Notes: generated by a model not told the origin, from the sequence alone. Shown: positions 1 to 5,652, numbered from the stretch's first letter. The stretch is DNA of 5,652 bases from Acidobacteria bacterium UBA6911 (GCA_002451015.1 DKBB01000065.1:1-5652); one strand, 5' to 3'. Numbers and translations: made by a program.

Positions 1-525
1 ACAGGGCTCCTGTTGGGTTACAGCCAGCCCGTGGCTTTGTGGAGAACGGCGTTGCTCCCTGTCCTGTTCTTCGTCTCCGCGGTGTCCACAGGTATCATGG
101 CGGTCATGATAATTGCGCAATCCATGGGAGTTATGGCGGCGCAACTGAACCTTCTGGAAAACATCGACGCCGTTATCCTGATTTTTGAGATTTTCATCCT
201 GGTTGTCTATCTTTACAACGCTTATCGGACACTCGAATCGAGGCCTTCGGCACAGCGCATTCTAAAAGGATCCGTTGCTTCCTTTTTCTGGCTTGGCGTT
301 GTATTGTGCGGACTGGCAATTCCGTTAATACTGGAACTGTTGGGCCGGCACGGACCGGTCTTGACTCTTGGAGCTTTACTGGGCCTGTTCGGCGGACTCT
401 GTTTGCGATTCACGGTCCTGGCGGGTGGGATATTTAGCCCCATAACTGCGGCGGGCTTTGAATTCGCGAGGGTCGCTCGACCGAGAGATCCTATGCCCGC
501 GGCCGGGAAACTGCCGCCGAGCTAG
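1..525 (+). CDS. NrfD/PsrC-family integral membrane subunit of a respiratory oxidoreductase, C-terminal part (5' end outside window)
   Basis: The frame is open to the left edge and ends at TAG 523-525, giving 174 visible residues. NrfD/PsrC proteins are usually about 300-400 residues, so roughly the N-terminal half lies outside the window. The TTG at 13 is internal and not a likely start. Four hydrophobic helices are visible at about residues 17-40, 55-75, 92-114 and 118-142. Family-like signatures are TGLLLG at the end of a preceding helix, then W, then LLPVLFFVSAVSTGI, and LRFTVLAGG in the last helix. A polar proline-rich tail ends the protein. Family members anchor iron-sulfur or molybdopterin subunits in the cytoplasmic membrane and exchange electrons with menaquinone. 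Partner genes would lie upstream, so the complex (Psr, Nrf, Hmc, Dsr or other) cannot be named. No gene of the same operon follows. Family assignment is fairly sure; the exact role is unknown. Confidence 0.85.
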   Translation, partial: TGLLLGYSQPVALWRTALLPVLFFVSAVSTGIMAVMIIAQSMGVMAAQLNLLENIDAVILIFEIFILVVYLYNAYRTLESRPSAQRILKGSVASFFWLGVVLCGLAIPLILELLGRHGPVLTLGALLGLFGGLCLRFTVLAGGIFSPITAAGFEFARVARPRDPMPAAGKLPPS

Positions 526-536
526 CCTGCTGTACC

Positions 537-566
537 CGATTCCGCCTCAATCCCGATTCGGAATCG
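537..566. repeat. Inverted repeat just after the nrfD-like gene
   Basis: CGATTCCG at 537-544 is matched by its exact complement CGGAATCG at 559-566, with a 14-base loop, starting 11 bases after the stop codon. A competing short palindrome, CGATTC-G-GAATCG (554-566), shares the right arm. No run of T follows, so it is not a standard Rho-independent terminator. It could protect the 3' end of the upstream mRNA, mark a Rho-dependent end, or be a protein site. Confidence 0.4.
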
Positions 567-622
567 AGGTTAGGTTGCGTAGCCCGAATTGTTCATGCCA
601 GAATGAATGAACTGCAGATTTG

Positions 623-668
623 CGCGGATTTTCTCAGAACCGGGCAGTGGTTTTGGTGAAAATCCGCG
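623..668 (+). repeat. Long near-perfect hairpin in the 526-823 intergenic region
   Basis: An 11-base perfect inverted repeat (CGCGGATTTTC 623-633, GAAAATCCGCG 658-668) continues inward. After one bulged base (657), eight more pairs join 634-641 to 649-656, two of them G-U, around a 7-base loop (642-648). That makes 19 pairs. The two G-U pairs would be A-C mismatches in the opposite transcript, so the fold is best as a + strand RNA. No T-run follows, which argues against a standard terminator. Bases 637-642 (GAACCG) can also pair with 667-672 (CGGTTC), which would break the main stem. It may be an RNA structural element, a REP-like palindromic repeat, or part of a small RNA; the sequence alone does not decide. 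Confidence 0.6.
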
Positions 669-713
669 GTTCGGTATTTCCCCTCAAAATTCGGACGTGC
701 TGATCTAGAGAAC

Positions 714-747
714 TCCGGGATCAAGCCCGGACACACTGGATCTTTTT
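714..747 (+). terminator. Weak candidate terminator upstream of the JAMM gene
   Basis: TCCGGG (714-719) and CCCGGA (726-731) form a GC-rich 6-pair stem with a 6-base loop. A run of five T (743-747) follows, but 11 bases after the stem, which is farther than in a normal Rho-independent terminator. It could end transcripts from the nrfD-like operon before the JAMM promoter. Low confidence. Confidence 0.25.
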
Positions 748-790
748 ATGAATCATCGCAGTGTCGCATTCCATGGCCGATATTTTCGCC

Positions 791-817
791 TTTAAGATGA
801 TTTAAGTTTGCTATAGT
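791..817 (+). promoter_or_regulatory. Candidate promoter with tandem TTTAAG boxes before the JAMM gene
   Basis: TATAGT (812-817) matches the sigma-70 -10 consensus at five of six positions. Its last base is 7 bases before the A of the ATG at 824, so the predicted transcript would begin at or within a base or two of the start codon. Upstream, TTTAAG occurs twice (791-796 and 801-806), one helical turn apart. Neither copy is a good -35 box, and the nearer TTTAAG is too close to serve as one. The repeated boxes could be a regulator site or chance in AT-rich DNA. Confidence 0.35.
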
Positions 818-823
818 TTTCCT

Positions 824-1354
824 ATGATGTCTGGTGAAGTCGTTAGATCCAAATCTGGAAATTCTGAAAACAGCCGGGGAAAGCAGCGCGTAAGATCTGA
901 AATTGTAATCAGCCGCGATCTGCATGCCGAACTGACTCGGATATGTCTCGACGCACTTCCGAACAAGGCATACGGATTGATAGGAGGTTCTGATAAATAT
1001 CATCCTAAAAGCCTGTATCCGTGTTCTACAAACCTGAGAAATGCTCCCGAGTGGAAGGCGATCTTCGATTCTTTCGGGGAATTTCACAGGAATCCTGATG
1101 TGGGATTTGTTATTGATCCTTCCGAAGTCAAAACTGTTATAGACGAGATGTGGGCTCGCCGTGAGTCCTTAGTGGGTGTTTTTCATTCTCACCGTTTTTA
1201 TAACGTGGAACCTACAAAAGCGGATATCGCTTTAAGCTCAGATCCCGACCTGTTTTGCTATATTATATCCGTAAGAAATCCGCCTGCTGCAAAGGTCGGA
1301 ATATATTCACTTTTAGACGACGGTTTTCAGAGTATTCCAATCGCTATATTCTAA
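824..1354 (+). CDS. Stand-alone JAB/MPN (JAMM) domain protein with the catalytic Glu replaced by Lys
   Basis: This 176-residue protein fits the size of bacterial single-domain JAB/MPN proteins (Prok-JAB, Mov34/MPN/PAD-1). The first 25 residues are polar and probably disordered. The domain runs from about residue 26 to the end: a helix, then PNKAYGLIGG (46-55), FVIDPSE (95-101), LVGVFHSH (116-123), and T131-x2-D134. This reproduces HxH-x7-S/T-x2-D, with Thr at the usual Ser, so zinc ligands H121, H123 and D134 are present. The Glu that activates water normally lies three residues before the first Gly of the GLL-G motif; here that residue is K48. Active relatives are zinc isopeptidases that remove ubiquitin-like or sulfur-carrier proteins or peptides. 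No E1-like, ThiS/MoaD-like or cysteine synthase gene is adjacent, so no substrate can be named. ATG at 824 or 827 is the start; neither has a Shine-Dalgarno sequence. No signal peptide or membrane segment is seen, so it is probably cytoplasmic. Its sampled GC content is about 10 points below the downstream gene. The fold is confident; activity is doubtful. Confidence 0.85.
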   Translation: MMSGEVVRSKSGNSENSRGKQRVRSEIVISRDLHAELTRICLDALPNKAYGLIGGSDKYHPKSLYPCSTNLRNAPEWKAIFDSFGEFHRNPDVGFVIDPSEVKTVIDEMWARRESLVGVFHSHRFYNVEPTKADIALSSDPDLFCYIISVRNPPAAKVGIYSLLDDGFQSIPIAIF

Positions 1355-1364
1355 GCCGATTTTC

Positions 1365-1381
1365 AGATTAATGCGTAATCT
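1365..1381 (+). terminator. Weak AT-rich hairpin after the JAMM gene
   Basis: AGATTA (1365-1370) and TAATCT (1376-1381) form a 6-pair stem with a 5-base loop, 10 bases after the stop codon, followed by TTGGATTTATAT. The stem is AT-rich and the T-run is broken, so termination strength would be low. The rest of the spacer to 1478 shows no gene. Confidence 0.2.
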
Positions 1382-1478
1382 TTGGATTTATATGCAAATC
1401 GCTGTCGTCAGCACAACGGGGCAATCAGCGAACAAAAAAGGATTGACACTGAGGCACAAGTATTTGTTCCCCATTCAT

Positions 1479-1485
1479 GAGGAAG
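1479..1485 (+). promoter_or_regulatory. Ribosome binding site of the acyl-CoA synthetase gene
   Basis: GAGGAAG lies 7 bases before ATG 1493-1495, a close Shine-Dalgarno match at good spacing. It supports 1493 as the start. It contrasts with the JAMM gene and the - strand gene in this window, neither of which has a recognisable site. Confidence 0.75.
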
Positions 1486-1492
1486 TTCGATA

Positions 1493-3610
1493 ATGACAAG
1501 AGCGGAGCAGTTGAGGGCAATCTGGACACCCCGTTCGGTCGCGGTGATCGGCGCTTCCGCGAATCCCCAAAGCCTCGGTCGCGCCGTTTTTGCGAACCTG
1601 CTTTTTGCGGGATACAGCGGCTGTGTCTATCCGGTCAATATGAAGGCCAGAAGTGTTCTCGGAGTTCGGGCCTATCCCAGAGTAACCGACATTCCCGATG
1701 ATATAGATCTGGCGGTTGTGCTGGTTCCAGCCGGATTTGTGCCGCAGGTTCTGAAGGACGCCGGAAGGAAAGGGGTTCGGGGCGCGATCGTTATTTCGGC
1801 CGGTTTTAAAGAGGTAGGCGGCGAAGGAATCGAACTCGAACAACAACTCGAAGTTATAGCTCAAACCTATGAAATGGCCATAGTCGGGCCGAACTGTTTC
1901 GGAGCCATCAACACGGATCCGAATGTTTCCCTCAATGCCACTTTCTCCAGGAATTTCCCGCTTGCGGGAAAGATCGCGTTTATTTCTCAAAGCGGAGCGG
2001 TTGGCGTGAGCGCGCTGGAATATGCTGCCGGCGAAAAAATCGGATTTTCCAAGTTCGTGTCCATCGGCAACAAGGTGGATGTTCATGAAAACGACCTGCT
2101 TGAAATACTGGCGGATGACCCCATGACGGAAGTCATTCTCCTGTATCTTGAGGCACTGGAGAATCCCAAGGAATTTGTCAACCTGGCTCTGAAGATTTCC
2201 GAGAAGAAGCCGATCCTAGCCGTAAAATCGGGCCGGACAAAAGAAGGTGCGAAGGCCGCTGCCTCCCATACCGGGGCGCTGTCAGGTTCCGATGAGGCTT
2301 ACGACTCGCTTTTTGCTCAATGCGGGGTGCTTCGGGTGGAAACATTGGAGGAGCTTTTCAGGTACGGAATTGCATTCGCCAATCAACCCCTTCCAAGGGG
2401 GCCGAGAGTTGCTATCGTGACAAACGCCGGCGGACCTGGAATTATGGCGACGGACGCCGCTGTGCGACATAAACTGGATCTGGCGTCCCTGGAACCGAAG
2501 ACAAAGACTATTCTGAAATCCGATCTTCCCTCAACGGTTAGTTTGAAAAATCCGATCGATTTGATAGGGGATGCCGATGAAAGCCGCTATCAACTGGCGA
2601 TGCAGGCTGTGCTGGCGGATGAGAACGTAGACGGGGTCATTGTGATCTGCGTTCCGCAAATGGCGACAAACCTGGAGTCGATGTCTTCCACAATTGTGAA
2701 ACAGGCAAGATTTTCCGACAAGCCGGTTTTTGCCGTATATATGGCAACAGGAGATATACAGAAGTCTCTGCAGATACTGGAAGAGGCTCATATCCCGCAT
2801 TACCGCTTTCCGGAAGACGCCGTGCGCGCTATGGGCGCAATGGTTCGTTATGATCGCTGGCGGAAGCGTCCCCGTACAGAGGTGAAACATTTCGATGACG
2901 TGCAGCCCGATAAAGTGCGGGCGATAATCGAAAAAGCCAGGAGTGAAAAGCGCAGGTTTCTGCCGGAGCCGGAAGCTTACGAAATTCTGTCCGCATACGG
3001 GCTGCCGATGTCCCGCACCAAACTTGTCCACGATGAAAAGGCGGCTGTGGCCGCCGCCACGGAAATAGGATTCCCGGTTGCGATGAAAATCGTTTCTCCG
3101 AATATCGTCCATAAGGTCGATGTCGGAGGTGTAATATTGAATCTTTGCTCCGAATCCGCCGTGCGTCACGCCTTTTCAGAATTGATGGGACAGGTTAAAG
3201 CAGCAACACAGGATGTTCCTATCTGGGGTGTGCTTATTCAGGAAATGGTTCTTGGCGGGAAAGAAACGATCCTGGGAATGAAACGGGATCCGCTTTTCGG
3301 CGGGCTGCTGATGTTCGGACTGGGTGGGATCTATGTCGAAGTTTTCAAAGATGTTACATTCCGCATTGCCCCTATAAGAGAACTCAGCGCAAGAAGTATG
3401 ATCGAGAGGATTAAAGGCATTGAGCTTCTGAAAGGTTTCCGCGGGGAGCCGCCCTGCGATCTTGATGCAATCGCACAATCACTGCTGCGTCTTTCCCAAC
3501 TGGTGACCGATTTTCCCGAGATTGAAGAAATGGACATCAATCCTTTGATTGTCCTGCCGGCCGGATCCGGGGCGCGTGTTGTGGACGCACGAATTTTGAT
3601 CGGAGATTAA
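1493..3610 (+). CDS. ADP-forming acyl-CoA synthetase (acetate-CoA ligase type), fused alpha-beta chains
   Basis: The 705-residue product has the full order of the NDP-forming acyl-CoA synthetase superfamily: a CoA-binding Rossmann domain (VIGASAN, 18-24), succinyl-CoA-ligase-like domains (GPNCFG; ISQSGAVG at 164-171; SHTGALSG at 258-265), then a C-terminal ATP-grasp domain from about residue 490. Family members convert acyl-CoA + ADP + phosphate to acid + CoA + ATP, or the reverse, in the cytoplasm. The phosphate passes through two histidines, here H259 (SHTG) and H540 (VHKVDVGG). K532 in VAMKIVSP is the expected nucleotide-binding lysine, and MDINPL (680-685) is the usual closing metal-site motif. 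The length equals an alpha plus a beta subunit; the C-terminal GNAT domain of Pat-type lysine acetyltransferases is absent, so this is an enzyme rather than Pat. The start has a good ribosome binding site. In anaerobes it would make ATP from acetyl-CoA or other acyl-CoAs, or activate acids; the substrate (acetate, propionate, branched or aromatic acids) cannot be read from the sequence. All motifs are intact. Confidence 0.93.
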   Translation: MTRAEQLRAIWTPRSVAVIGASANPQSLGRAVFANLLFAGYSGCVYPVNMKARSVLGVRAYPRVTDIPDDIDLAVVLVPAGFVPQVLKDAGRKGVRGAIVISAGFKEVGGEGIELEQQLEVIAQTYEMAIVGPNCFGAINTDPNVSLNATFSRNFPLAGKIAFISQSGAVGVSALEYAAGEKIGFSKFVSIGNKVDVHENDLLEILADDPMTEVILLYLEALENPKEFVNLALKISEKKPILAVKSGRTKEGAKAAASHTGALSGSDEAYDSLFAQCGVLRVETLEELFRYGIAFANQPLPRGPRVAIVTNAGGPGIMATDAAVRHKLDLASLEPKTKTILKSDLPSTVSLKNPIDLIGDADESRYQLAMQAVLADENVDGVIVICVPQMATNLESMSSTIVKQARFSDKPVFAVYMATGDIQKSLQILEEAHIPHYRFPEDAVRAMGAMVRYDRWRKRPRTEVKHFDDVQPDKVRAIIEKARSEKRRFLPEPEAYEILSAYGLPMSRTKLVHDEKAAVAAATEIGFPVAMKIVSPNIVHKVDVGGVILNLCSESAVRHAFSELMGQVKAATQDVPIWGVLIQEMVLGGKETILGMKRDPLFGGLLMFGLGGIYVEVFKDVTFRIAPIRELSARSMIERIKGIELLKGFRGEPPCDLDAIAQSLLRLSQLVTDFPEIEEMDINPLIVLPAGSGARVVDARILIGD

Positions 3611-3643
3611 AACGGTGATATTCTCTCTGCTCTTAAATCCAAT

Positions 3644-3669
3644 CCCGGTTAAAAATTGAGAATTTTGGG
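3644..3669. terminator. Weak candidate bidirectional terminator between convergent genes
   Basis: In the 77-base convergent spacer, AAAATT (3652-3657) and AATTTT (3661-3666) form a stem with loop GAG. CCC (3644-3646) can pair with GGG (3667-3669) outside it if five bases on the left (3647-3651) are left unpaired. The T-run lies inside the stem rather than after it, so this is only a possible shared end for the synthetase gene and the - strand gene. Confidence 0.25.
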
Positions 3670-3687
3670 CGAACGAAAGATACGTCT

Positions 3688-5559
3688 CTACTGCAATAAC
3701 GGGTCTTTGCTCATGGACGCCGATTTTGTCGATGGATTTCCTATATTCCGGTAAAAATCTTCGATAAGGAACAAATATTCTTTGGAGTCGTGTATGGCCG
3801 GATACTTTTCCTGGGGATCTTCAATCAGGTTGTAAACCTTTACATCCTTACCCAGGACATCGAATAGGTATTTCATCGGGTAATCCACCACGGATATGAA
3901 TCCTCCGCCGTAGGGCTGGATGGAAAGCTTTGTTTTTTGGGGCTCTCGGCGCATTTGGGATCTGGATGCCAGCAGCCAGGGAGCGAAAGACTCTCCCAGC
4001 CATTTGTCCTGCCGAATCCCGATCAGATCCATAATCGAAGGAAGGATATCCATCTGACTGAACCGATGGTTGACGGTTGTGCCTGTCGAGAAAACTCCTC
4101 TCATCGTTTCGGGAGGAACAAAAAGCAGGGTAATCAGGAAATTTTCTTCAAAGGCTCCTCTCTCGTTGTACATGTTGTGTTTGTGAATCGGGATCGGCCA
4201 GGCGTGGTCGCTCACCGCGATCAGAGAACCTCTCTGCGCATAATGCTTCCGGTAAATATCGTATAAATGCCCGAAATAGGCATCCTGGACATAAGTTGTG
4301 TTTGAAAGACGTTCTTCAAATTTTACCGGTCGAGGGTACGGGACTCGATCAAGAAGGGCCTCATCCAGAACCTCGAATGGAGTGTGGTTTGAAGCGGACG
4401 CAGTGATGAAAATAAACAGCTTATCGTTCGGGTGGTGTTTCTCCAGGTATTCATGGACCCGGGTGAAAAAAATGTCTTCCCGGTAACCCCAGTCATACTG
4501 AATATCTTCAGGTTGCATGATATCGTCCGCCAGGATCTTTTCGAATCCAATGTATTTGAAGAAGTTCGTAACCCTGGGATTGGGATTGCCGCTGTAAAAT
4601 AGTATCGGGTGATACCCGAGAGATTTGAATATTTTCGGCAGGCAATTCAGTTCGTTTAACGCTTCCGTGGGATAGGCTTCCACCAGGGCCCTTTCCATAC
4701 TCGAAGGCACACCACAAAGGATGCATTCATAACCGCGTAGGCTCTGGATGGAATTGCCGTAGAACTTCCGGAACAGGATGCCGTCCCTGGAAGCCTGCAG
4801 GATTTTCGGGGTGATCCTGGGGCTCGTGAGCAGGTCGTTCAGGCTTTCCTGCTGTACGAAAATAACCACATCTCCCATGATGGAAGGGATTTCGCCACCG
4901 TTTATTTCCAGTTCATTGGACCTCAGATTCGCGATATGGTCCTGGTACATATCGCGATAATTGTTGCGTAATGTGCGGTCGCTTAGAAAACTTGCATACA
5001 GGAAACCGGACGTAGAGCCACGGATTTTATCGAGTGTCAATGTTTGGCAGATCAGGCTGGACAGGAAAATCAAGATTAAAACCGTCCAGGTTTTACGCGG
5101 AGACTTATGAAGGAGTGCCATCAAAGGAGAAAAGGTCGGTATCTGTAAAAAGGTTACGATTATGATGGAAAGGGCGAGCGCGAGAAGCCCGGGGGCATAA
5201 AGCTTCCAAAGGACCGACATTGCCACCGAAATGTTATGCCAGAAAAAGAAAAAATCGAAATCGATATTCCTCCCCGCCTTGTAAATCGCCAGAAGGATAA
5301 CGAAATGGATATAAATGGAGTTCAGAAACAGGATCCCGATCCGGAATGCCCGGTTTTCCCACAGGGAACGAAAGAGGCTCAGAAGGGCGCAGACAATTAA
5401 CGGAAGGAGCAGGACGAAGAGAACGTTGAGAAAAAGTAATAGCGTGCTCAACTGTAAAAACGGAAGGTCTTCCACGAAGGTGTCGATCTCCAGACCGCAA
5501 AAGCTGCCGAAGATCGCCATGTAGAAGATAAACAAAGACCAGCGGATTTTATTCGACAT
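3688..5559 (-). CDS. Membrane phosphotransferase of the LtaS/MdoB (OpgB) sulfatase-like family, Ser at the nucleophile position
   Basis: The 623-residue protein has the plan of LTA-synthase-like enzymes. About five membrane helices come first (near 7-27, 35-63, 72-94, 111-140 and 157-175), then a linker, then an alkaline-phosphatase-fold domain outside the membrane from about 229. Expected active-site residues are E238 (VQQES, metal), S273 (nucleophile position, in GNSIQSLRGYE), H392 (SNHTPFE) and D451-H452 (VSDHAW, metal). WGYREDIFF (357-365) and LFDVLGKDVKVYNLIEDPQEK near the C-terminus also fit sulfatase-like proteins. Relatives move phosphoglycerol or phosphoethanolamine from phospholipid to a polymer or glycan in the envelope. 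In most relatives the nucleophile is Thr. The motif is not C/S-x-P/A-x-R, so formylglycine sulfatase chemistry is unlikely. An in-frame stop at 5620-5622 and no earlier ATG, GTG or TTG support the start at 5559, although no Shine-Dalgarno sequence is visible. No glycan-synthesis gene is nearby, so the acceptor is unknown. Confidence 0.88.
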   Translation of the reverse strand: MSNKIRWSLFIFYMAIFGSFCGLEIDTFVEDLPFLQLSTLLLFLNVLFVLLLPLIVCALLSLFRSLWENRAFRIGILFLNSIYIHFVILLAIYKAGRNIDFDFFFFWHNISVAMSVLWKLYAPGLLALALSIIIVTFLQIPTFSPLMALLHKSPRKTWTVLILIFLSSLICQTLTLDKIRGSTSGFLYASFLSDRTLRNNYRDMYQDHIANLRSNELEINGGEIPSIMGDVVIFVQQESLNDLLTSPRITPKILQASRDGILFRKFYGNSIQSLRGYECILCGVPSSMERALVEAYPTEALNELNCLPKIFKSLGYHPILFYSGNPNPRVTNFFKYIGFEKILADDIMQPEDIQYDWGYREDIFFTRVHEYLEKHHPNDKLFIFITASASNHTPFEVLDEALLDRVPYPRPVKFEERLSNTTYVQDAYFGHLYDIYRKHYAQRGSLIAVSDHAWPIPIHKHNMYNERGAFEENFLITLLFVPPETMRGVFSTGTTVNHRFSQMDILPSIMDLIGIRQDKWLGESFAPWLLASRSQMRREPQKTKLSIQPYGGGFISVVDYPMKYLFDVLGKDVKVYNLIEDPQEKYPAIHDSKEYLFLIEDFYRNIGNPSTKSASMSKDPLLQ

Positions 5560-5570
5560 AAACTGAAACG

Positions 5571-5640
5571 GAAAAAATGTTGCCCTGTTGGCACCCGGCG
5601 GATAGGAAATAATTCCGAACTATAGGCGTTTCATTTTTTC
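5571..5640. repeat. 9-base inverted repeat around the promoter region of the - strand gene
   Basis: GAAAAAATG (5571-5579) and CATTTTTTC (5632-5640) are exact complements 52 bases apart. On the - strand, one copy lies just upstream of the candidate -10 box and the other about 12 bases before the ATG. They could be paired operator half-sites, or chance matches of A-tracts. Confidence 0.3.
5619..5624 (-). promoter_or_regulatory. Candidate -10 box of the LtaS/MdoB-like gene
   Basis: On the - strand this reads TATAGT, the same hexamer as upstream of the JAMM gene; both sit in CTATAGTT. The 5' untranslated region would be about 50 bases. The -35 region at 17-base spacing reads TCTTTA, a poor match, so the promoter is weak or needs an activator. 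Confidence 0.3.
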
Positions 5641-5652
5641 ATAAAGATATTG

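Noticed and set aside
13..15. TTG as the start of the first gene
   Set aside because: The frame is open to the left edge and residues before it (TGLL) continue a family-conserved helix, so the gene starts outside the window.
746..1087. Open frame on the - strand across the JAMM gene
   Set aside because: It overlaps most of the N-terminal half of a gene with clear domain motifs and has no family resemblance; it is a shadow frame.
1401..1412. Small palindrome-like GCTGTCGTCAGC
   Set aside because: Only a 4-pair stem around four bases; expected by chance.
1443..1466. TTGACA at 1443-1448 as a -35 box, with TATTTG (1461-1466) as -10
   Set aside because: The hexamer is perfect, but the spacing is only 12 bases, and at 17-base spacing the sequence is GTTCCC. 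No convincing promoter can be called.
1452..1468. Sigma-54-like promoter (GGCAC at 1453-1457 and TTTGTT)
   Set aside because: The -24 half looks right, but the essential GC of the -12 element is missing at the strict spacing.
1475..2086. 203-residue - strand open frame at the start of the synthetase gene
   Set aside because: It is antisense to the CoA-binding domain, with no recognisable motif or ribosome binding site.
2531..3169. 212-residue - strand open frame inside the synthetase gene
   Set aside because: It lies wholly within a highly conserved coding region; its composition (many His, Cys, Arg) is typical of an antisense shadow.
4741..4743. Formylglycine sulfatase assignment for the - strand gene
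   Set aside because: The sequence after S273 (LRG) does not match the C/S-x-P/A-x-R maturation motif, and the five N-terminal helices fit LtaS/MdoB-type phosphotransferases.

Overview
The window shows three complete genes and one gene cut by the left edge. Together they suggest an anaerobic Gram-negative bacterium of mid GC content, most like the Desulfobacterota (former deltaproteobacteria: sulfate reducers and syntrophs). This placement is an inference from gene content: an NrfD-type membrane subunit of a respiratory oxidoreductase, a fused ADP-forming acyl-CoA synthetase, and an LtaS/MdoB-type membrane phosphotransferase. No phylogenetic marker is present.

Layout. Positions 1-525 (+) hold the C-terminal half of an NrfD/PsrC-like quinone-interacting membrane protein. 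Positions 526-823 contain no gene but hold three inverted repeats, including a 19-pair hairpin at 623-668. Positions 824-1354 (+) encode a small stand-alone JAB/MPN (JAMM) domain protein of 176 residues. It keeps the HxH and Asp zinc ligands but has Lys where the catalytic Glu is expected. It has no Shine-Dalgarno sequence, and a -10-like box is placed so that transcription could begin at the ATG. Positions 1355-1492 are a short spacer ending in a good ribosome binding site. Positions 1493-3610 (+) encode a 705-residue fused alpha-beta ADP-forming acyl-CoA synthetase with both expected phospho-histidine motifs. A 77-base convergent spacer follows. Positions 3688-5559 (-) encode a 623-residue five-helix membrane protein with an extracytoplasmic sulfatase/LTA-synthase-like domain. 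The residue at its nucleophile position is Ser rather than the usual Thr. Positions 5560-5652 are its upstream region, with a possible promoter.

The genes do not form an obvious pathway. The three + strand genes are separated by 298 and 138 bases and are probably separate transcription units; the - strand gene converges on them. The sampled JAMM gene sequence is more AT-rich (104 of 240 bases G+C in four hand-counted lines, 43%) than the synthetase gene (127 of 240, 53%), so it may be a later arrival. I see no tRNA, rRNA, CRISPR array, insertion sequence or clear multi-gene accessory system. The most notable points are the altered JAMM active site, the possible leaderless start of that gene, the long hairpin at 623-668, and the Ser nucleophile of the membrane phosphotransferase.
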